Of a DNA stretch of 9,532 bases, positions 6,549 to 9,532 are shown piece by piece (the stretch's first letter is position 1; each line of letters starts with the position of its first letter). The notes under the pieces were generated by a model. That model was not told the origin of the DNA, did no database searches, and saw nothing but the letters and a program-made list of their open reading frames with translations. The stretch spans positions 1 through 9,532 of the forward strand of contig CALZMK010000033.1 of NCBI GenBank assembly GCA_945788545.1. The letters are read 5' to 3'. The position numbers were made by a program, and so were the translations under genes. The stretch comes from an uncultured Prevotella sp. GTDB lineage: Bacteria > Bacteroidota > Bacteroidia > Bacteroidales > Bacteroidaceae.

Positions 6549-7193
6549 ATGACGATTTTATTAGCAGACAATCAAGACATCACCAGGGCGGGAATACAGT
6601 TCCTGGCAGAACAGACAATCCACGGAATGGAATTTGTCCGCACCGAGGACAAGACGGAACTCGTGGAACTGTTGAAACAGCAACCCGAGGCGGTTGTAGT
6701 GCTCGACTATACTATGTTCGACATGAATGACGTGGAGGATCTACAGATACTCTACGACCGCTTCACCCGTGTGCAGTGGATATTGTTCAGTGTTGATCTG
6801 TCGCAGGACTTCGTGCGCAGGGTGATTGCCATGGGCAGCAGGATAAGTATTCTGCTGAAGGAGTCGTCGGCTCATGAGGTGAGGGAGTGCATACAGTATG
6901 CCACCCGCGGACGCAGGTATATCTGCCAGCGCATGACGGAGATTATGCTTGCGCCACAAGAAACTACAGTGGCGGAAGACGTGAAACTCACGCCCACCGA
7001 AACAGAAATCCTCAAGGACATCGCCATGGGTATGACTACCAGGGAAATTGCCGAGAAGAGATTCTCGAGTTTCCACACTGTGAACACTCATCGCAAGAAC
7101 ATATTCAGAAAACTTGGGGTGAACAACGTGCACGAGGCCACGAAATATGCACTAAGGGCGGGACTTATCGACTCGGCGGAATACTATATCTAA
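6549..7193 (+). CDS. NarL/LuxR-type response regulator
   Basis: The product has 214 residues, the usual length. The receiver domain (about 1-122) has LLADNQD at the start (D7), phosphoacceptor D53 in VVVLDYTMFD, S81 and the conserved lysine K104 in LLKESS. A linker leads to a LuxR-type helix-turn-helix (about 146-207): LTPTETEILKDIAMGMTTREIAEK, then the recognition helix around SSFHTVNTHRKNIFRKLG. The second acidic residue of the usual pair is Asn (N8), which may alter magnesium binding. It probably binds DNA as a dimer after phosphorylation. No histidine kinase lies in the window, so its partner is elsewhere or it acts unphosphorylated. The ATG is 4 bp after the DUF5686 stop, indicating tight coupling to an outer-membrane protein gene. 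A hairpin overlaps its stop codon. Confidence 0.92.
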   Translation: MTILLADNQDITRAGIQFLAEQTIHGMEFVRTEDKTELVELLKQQPEAVVVLDYTMFDMNDVEDLQILYDRFTRVQWILFSVDLSQDFVRRVIAMGSRISILLKESSAHEVRECIQYATRGRRYICQRMTEIMLAPQETTVAEDVKLTPTETEILKDIAMGMTTREIAEKRFSSFHTVNTHRKNIFRKLGVNNVHEATKYALRAGLIDSAEYYI

Positions 7194-7215
7194 ATATCGC
7201 AGGGCGATATTTAGA
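7189..7215 (+). other. Perfect hairpin overlapping the response-regulator stop codon
   Basis: A 12-bp perfect stem (tctaaatatcgc with gcgatatttaga) has a 3-nt AGG loop. The TAA stop (7191-7193) is in the left arm. It lacks a following T-run on the plus strand, so it is more likely an mRNA 3'-end stabiliser or part of a compound terminator than a stand-alone intrinsic terminator. Confidence 0.75.
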
Positions 7216-7216
7216 A

Positions 7217-7280
7217 ATTAAAGAATTAAAGAATTAAAGAATTAAAGAATTAAAAAATTAAAAAAATAAAGAATTAAAAA
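7217..7280 (+). repeat. Octanucleotide tandem repeat, ATTAAAGA type (8 units)
   Basis: There are four perfect attaaaga units, then attaaaaa, attaaaaa, aataaaga and attaaaaa, all in one 8-bp register with no indels. The array lies exactly between the stop-codon hairpin and the terminator stem. On the minus strand it supplies the T-rich tail after that stem. Confidence 0.95.
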
Positions 7281-7309
7281 ATAAGGGTTGTCTCACGACA
7301 GCCCTTATT
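7280..7309. terminator. Strong intrinsic terminator stem, best oriented on the minus strand
   Basis: A 13-bp stem (aataagggttgtc with gacagcccttatt, including one T-G wobble) has a TCAC loop. On the minus strand it is followed at once by TTTTTAATTC, a classic U-tract. On the plus strand the bases after it are CGATTACTTTT, a poorer tract. It can still end the response-regulator transcript on the plus strand. Confidence 0.8.
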
Positions 7310-7364
7310 CGATTACTTTTCTAACTAACTTATTATCAACTATTCATTACTCATTCTGATTTCC
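7280..7364 (-). ncRNA. Candidate small RNA between an orphan minus-strand promoter and terminator
   Basis: TACCTTTG (7377-7370, minus strand) is a full match to the -7 element, with transcription expected to begin near 7363. About 55 nt further on comes the 13-bp terminator stem with its T-run in the same direction. No protein gene lies on this strand here: the longest reading frames found inside are only a few codons, such as MSNE. The weak point is the -33 element: the nearest TTTG is 23 bp from the -7 element instead of about 19. The predicted transcript is about 85 nt. It could also be chance plus a bidirectional terminator. Confidence 0.35.
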
Positions 7365-7369
7365 GAGTG

Positions 7370-7377
7370 CAAAGGTA
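7370..7377 (-). promoter_or_regulatory. Minus-strand -7 element in the LacI upstream gap
   Basis: CAAAGGTA on the plus strand reads TACCTTTG on the minus strand, followed by CACTC, a common Bacteroidota promoter core. A TTTG (7404-7401) is 23 bp upstream of it, further than usual. Confidence 0.4.
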
Positions 7378-7421
7378 CGCATATTTTTTCGTTTATTAGT
7401 CAAAAAAATGCTAAATTTTGC

Positions 7422-7437
7422 ACGTAAACGATTGCGT
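7422..7437 (+). promoter_or_regulatory. Putative LacI-family operator over the -33 element
   Basis: ACGTAAACGATTGCGT is a CG-centred imperfect palindrome (ACG..AA.CG..TT.CGT). It is close to the E. coli PurR operator consensus ACGCAAACGTTTGCGT, differing at two positions. It overlaps TTG (7432-7434) of the promoter of the LacI-family gene itself, so self-repression is the simplest reading. Confidence 0.55.
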
Positions 7438-7461
7438 TTTCAAGATAAATTTGTATCTTTG
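7432..7461 (+). promoter_or_regulatory. Promoter of the LacI-family regulator gene
   Basis: TTG (7432-7434), a 19-bp spacer and TATCTTTG (7454-7461) fit the Bacteroidota consensus well. The start would be near 7467, giving a leader of about 27 nt. The core TTTGTATCTTTGCAC (7450-7464) is identical to that before the SusC gene (8639-8653). Confidence 0.85.
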
Positions 7462-7493
7462 CACAACTTATTATTGATAACCACAAGAATTAT

Positions 7494-8513
7494 ATGGAAG
7501 TAAAAAGGCACAGAACATCATTGAAAGACCTCGCACAGGAGCTTGGAGTCAGTATCGCCACCGTAAGTCGTGCATTGAGAAACAGTCCGGAAATAGGACA
7601 GGAGATGCAGACAAGAGTAAAGGAGTTGGCAAAGAAACTGAACTACAGGCCTAATCCCTTTGCGCGCGGTTTGAGACACGAGGCTCCGAAGATTATCGGT
7701 GTTGTCGTGCCCAACCTGGTCACTCACTTCTATTCCGCCGTGCTCGACGGTATCGAGGACGAGGCCGCCAAGGCTGGTTATTCGATAATAAGTGCCAATA
7801 GTCATGAGGATTGTGTCATCGAGGCTCGGGCAATCGACAACTTCATCAGTATGCATGTGGAGGGTATTGTGGCTTGTCTGGCTCAGGATACCACCGACTA
7901 TTCCCATTTTGAGGAAATTGCCGATATGGGTATTCCACTCGTGTTCTTTGGCAGAACATGTCTCACCGACAAATTCTCGTCGGTAACTGCAAATGGAGAC
8001 GAGGCTGCTCAGATGGCAACAAATCATCTTATCGAGACAGGTAGCAAGAGGATTGCCTTCATCGGCGGACCTAATCACCTCGATATGGTGCGCAGGCGAA
8101 AGCATGGATATCTTGAAGCACTCAGGGAGCATCGCATACCGATAGACCGCGAGATGGTGGCTTGCGGAAAGATAGACTATCAGGTGGCGCTCGATGCAAC
8201 GAAGAAACTTCTGAGTCGTGAGGATCACCCCGATGCCATCCTCGCCTTCAACGATATTATCACCTTCGCTGCCTTCACTGCCATCAAGGAGTTGGGACTG
8301 AGAATCCCCGAGGATGTAGCCCTCATCGGATTCACCGACGACCTTCATGCGGCATACGTCACACCCAAGATGTCGGCTATCGAGGACCAGTCGCACAAGA
8401 TGGGTGCAAAGGCATGCCAGTTGCTGCTCAAATCTATCAATGGCGACAAAAAGATATATAAGGAGATTGTTCCCCAGAAACTGGTGATACGTCAGACATC
8501 AGCGAAAAAGTGA
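7494..8513 (+). CDS. LacI-family transcriptional regulator
   Basis: The 339-residue product is of full family length. The N-terminal helix-turn-helix (about 9-29) reads SLKDLAQELGVSIATVSRAL, with recognition helix IATVSRAL. The hinge YRPNPFARGLR (51-61) carries the Leu (L60) that in LacI/PurR wedges into a central CG step. From residue 66 a periplasmic-binding-protein-like domain follows: KIIGVVVPNL, the GIVACL and IPLVFFGR strands, RIAFIGGP, AILAFNDI and VALIGFTDD. It would be a dimeric repressor or activator released by a sugar or sugar-phosphate ligand; the ligand is not readable. A CG-centred operator-like site overlaps its own promoter. It is followed in the same direction, after 192 bp, by a SusC-type gene with its own promoter, the usual arrangement of a polysaccharide-utilisation locus with a local LacI regulator. 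Confidence 0.93.
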   Translation: MEVKRHRTSLKDLAQELGVSIATVSRALRNSPEIGQEMQTRVKELAKKLNYRPNPFARGLRHEAPKIIGVVVPNLVTHFYSAVLDGIEDEAAKAGYSIISANSHEDCVIEARAIDNFISMHVEGIVACLAQDTTDYSHFEEIADMGIPLVFFGRTCLTDKFSSVTANGDEAAQMATNHLIETGSKRIAFIGGPNHLDMVRRRKHGYLEALREHRIPIDREMVACGKIDYQVALDATKKLLSREDHPDAILAFNDIITFAAFTAIKELGLRIPEDVALIGFTDDLHAAYVTPKMSAIEDQSHKMGAKACQLLLKSINGDKKIYKEIVPQKLVIRQTSAKK

Positions 8514-8705
8514 CAATACGTGTATTTTTTACACTTTGGTAAATATGTATCTATTTTGATAAATTGGTACTATTTTAGCACTGATTTTACATATTATCAC
8601 CATTTAATAACATTTTAGCAGTTAGGTTTTAGTATTATTTTGTATCTTTGCACTCGGAATTCAAACCAAAAAGAACAAAATTGTATAACTAAAACCATTG
8701 TTGCA
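8514..8705 (+). promoter_or_regulatory. SusC upstream region with -7 element and short direct repeats
   Basis: TATCTTTG (8643-8650) followed by CAC is a strong -7 element, with transcription expected near 8656 and a leader of about 50 nt. The -33 position holds only GTTAGG (8621-8626), suggesting an activator may be needed. Upstream lie direct repeats attttagca (8572-8580 and 8612-8620, 40 bp apart) and ttggta (8536-8541 and 8564-8569), plus a small inverted repeat gtgta/tacac (8520-8534). No CG-centred LacI-type operator is evident here. Confidence 0.65.
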
Positions 8706-9532
8706 ATGAGTAAACAAACTCTCGGTTACAACCAGAATATCTGGTTTTGTAAAATGATGTTGACGGCAATACTTCTGTCTTTGCCGCTCATGTCATTCTT
8801 TGGTTCAGCAGCATTGTCGGCAAAGACAGTCACGGGTGTCGTGACATCTGCCACAGACAATGAACCGCTGATCGGTGTGACCGTCAAGGTGGAGGGTTCT
8901 GCATCAGGAACCATTACCGACTTCGACGGTAAGTATTCAATCAATGCCAATCCCGGACAGACAATCGTCTTCTCCTACATCGGTTTCGTGTCGAAGTCGG
9001 TGAAGGTGGGTGCAGCCAACACTATCAATGTGCAGTTGCAGGAAGACTCGAAGTCATTGGAGGAGGTGGTAGTAATCGGTTACGGTACGATGAAGAAAAA
9101 GCTCGTCACCGGTGCCACTACACAGTTGAAGGGTGACGACATCCAGAAGCTGAACACCACCAACCCCTTGGCAGCCATGCAGGGACAGACTCCCGGTGTG
9201 AACATCGTTTCCACATCAGGTCAGCCCGGTGCCTCGATGAGTGTCACCATCCGTGGTCTCGGTACGGTGGGCAACTCACAGCCTCTCTACCTTATAGATG
9301 GTATAGGTGGTGACATCACAACCCTTAACCCTGCCGACATCGAGCGTATCGACGTGCTGAAGGATGCCGCATCGGCAGCTATCTATGGTGCGCAGGCAGC
9401 CAATGGTGTCGTTCTCGTAACGACCAAAAGCGGTAAGGAGGGCACAAGCAAGATTACATACGACGGATATGTAGGATGGCAGACCGTGGGACGCAAGTTC
9501 AACATGCTCAATGCCCAGGAGTATATGACCAT
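8706..9532 (+). CDS. SusC-like TonB-dependent outer-membrane receptor, N-terminal part (runs off right edge)
   Basis: The open frame continues to the window edge (275 codons; the family is usually about 1000 residues). It has a long signal peptide with a hydrophobic core at about 17-36 (MMLTAILLSLPLMSFFGSAA). A carboxypeptidase-regulatory-like domain follows (about 41-112: TVTGVVTSATDNEPLIGVTV, then GTITDFDGKYSI and FSYIGFVSK). A TonB-box-like LEEVVVIGYGT is at 118-128. The plug domain has TIRGLGTVGNSQPLYLIDG at 181-199, DIERIDVLKDAASAAIYG at 211-228 and ANGVVLVTTKSG at 232-243. SusC proteins import oligosaccharides with a lipoprotein SusD lid, powered by TonB-ExbBD; SusD should be encoded just downstream. 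The variant YGAQAANG replaces the commoner YGxRxANG. The glycan is unknown. Confidence 0.95.
   Translation, partial: MSKQTLGYNQNIWFCKMMLTAILLSLPLMSFFGSAALSAKTVTGVVTSATDNEPLIGVTVKVEGSASGTITDFDGKYSINANPGQTIVFSYIGFVSKSVKVGAANTINVQLQEDSKSLEEVVVIGYGTMKKKLVTGATTQLKGDDIQKLNTTNPLAAMQGQTPGVNIVSTSGQPGASMSVTIRGLGTVGNSQPLYLIDGIGGDITTLNPADIERIDVLKDAASAAIYGAQAANGVVLVTTKSGKEGTSKITYDGYVGWQTVGRKFNMLNAQEYMT

Noticed and set aside
7217..7280. CRISPR array
   Set aside because: Units are 8 bp and contiguous with no spacers, so this is a simple tandem repeat.
7518..8396. 292-codon minus-strand open frame opposite the LacI gene
   Set aside because: The plus-strand frame is a complete LacI-family protein with promoter; the antisense translation shows no family features.
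1..9532. tRNA, rRNA, transposase or integrase genes
   Set aside because: I saw no cloverleaf with a CCA end, no ribosomal RNA signature and no recombinase or transposase motif on either strand.

Overview
The window looks like chromosome from a member of the Bacteroidota, most likely a Prevotella-like Bacteroidales. Coding DNA is close to half GC, the gaps are AT-rich, and there are no good Shine-Dalgarno sequences. Several genes are preceded by the Bacteroidota -7 element TAnnTTTG, and two of these lie in the longer core TTTGTATCTTTGCAC. The protein families also fit: a SusC-type TonB receptor, a DUF5686 outer-membrane protein and a DUF2807 head-GIN lipoprotein. Genus is inferred from style, not from a marker gene.

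Layout. On the minus strand, a Cof-type HAD phosphatase (1321-509) is followed after 33 bp by the start of an L-fucose/L-arabinose isomerase-family protein that runs off the left edge (475-1). A divergent gap (1322-1525) carries the HAD promoter and a small octanucleotide repeat array. On the plus strand there follow a head-GIN (GSGD-repeat) lipoprotein (1526-2344), a small nucleotidyltransferase (2430-3155), a 290-bp gap full of inverted repeats, a CDP-alcohol phosphatidyltransferase (3446-4390), a DUF5686 outer-membrane protein with a TTG start (4412-6544), and a NarL/LuxR-type response regulator only 4 bp downstream (6549-7193). The gap 7194-7493 holds a hairpin over the stop codon, an eight-unit octanucleotide array, a strong terminator stem, a possible short minus-strand transcript and the promoter/operator of a LacI-family regulator (7494-8513). 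Last comes the N-terminal third or so of a SusC-like receptor (8706 to the right edge).

How the genes may work together. The right end is the beginning of a polysaccharide-utilisation-type locus: LacI regulator, then SusC; the SusD partner and glycoside hydrolases would lie beyond the window. The centre looks like an envelope module. The nucleotidyltransferase could supply a nucleotide-activated head group, or act separately; the CDP-alcohol phosphatidyltransferase makes a phosphodiester-linked lipid in the inner membrane; DUF5686 is an outer-membrane protein; and the response regulator is co-transcribed with it without a visible kinase. The substrates cannot be read from the sequence.

The most unusual signal is between the genes. 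Four separate gaps contain tandem arrays with exactly 8-bp period and related units (ATTAAAGA and GTTGACGA types). One of them runs through the stop codon of the phosphatidyltransferase almost to the TTG start of the next gene. Other points worth checking are a shifted last aspartate in the CDP-alcohol phosphatidyltransferase signature, a PurR/LacI-like operator on the LacI gene's own -33 element, and a promoter-terminator pair that could make a small RNA of about 85 nt.
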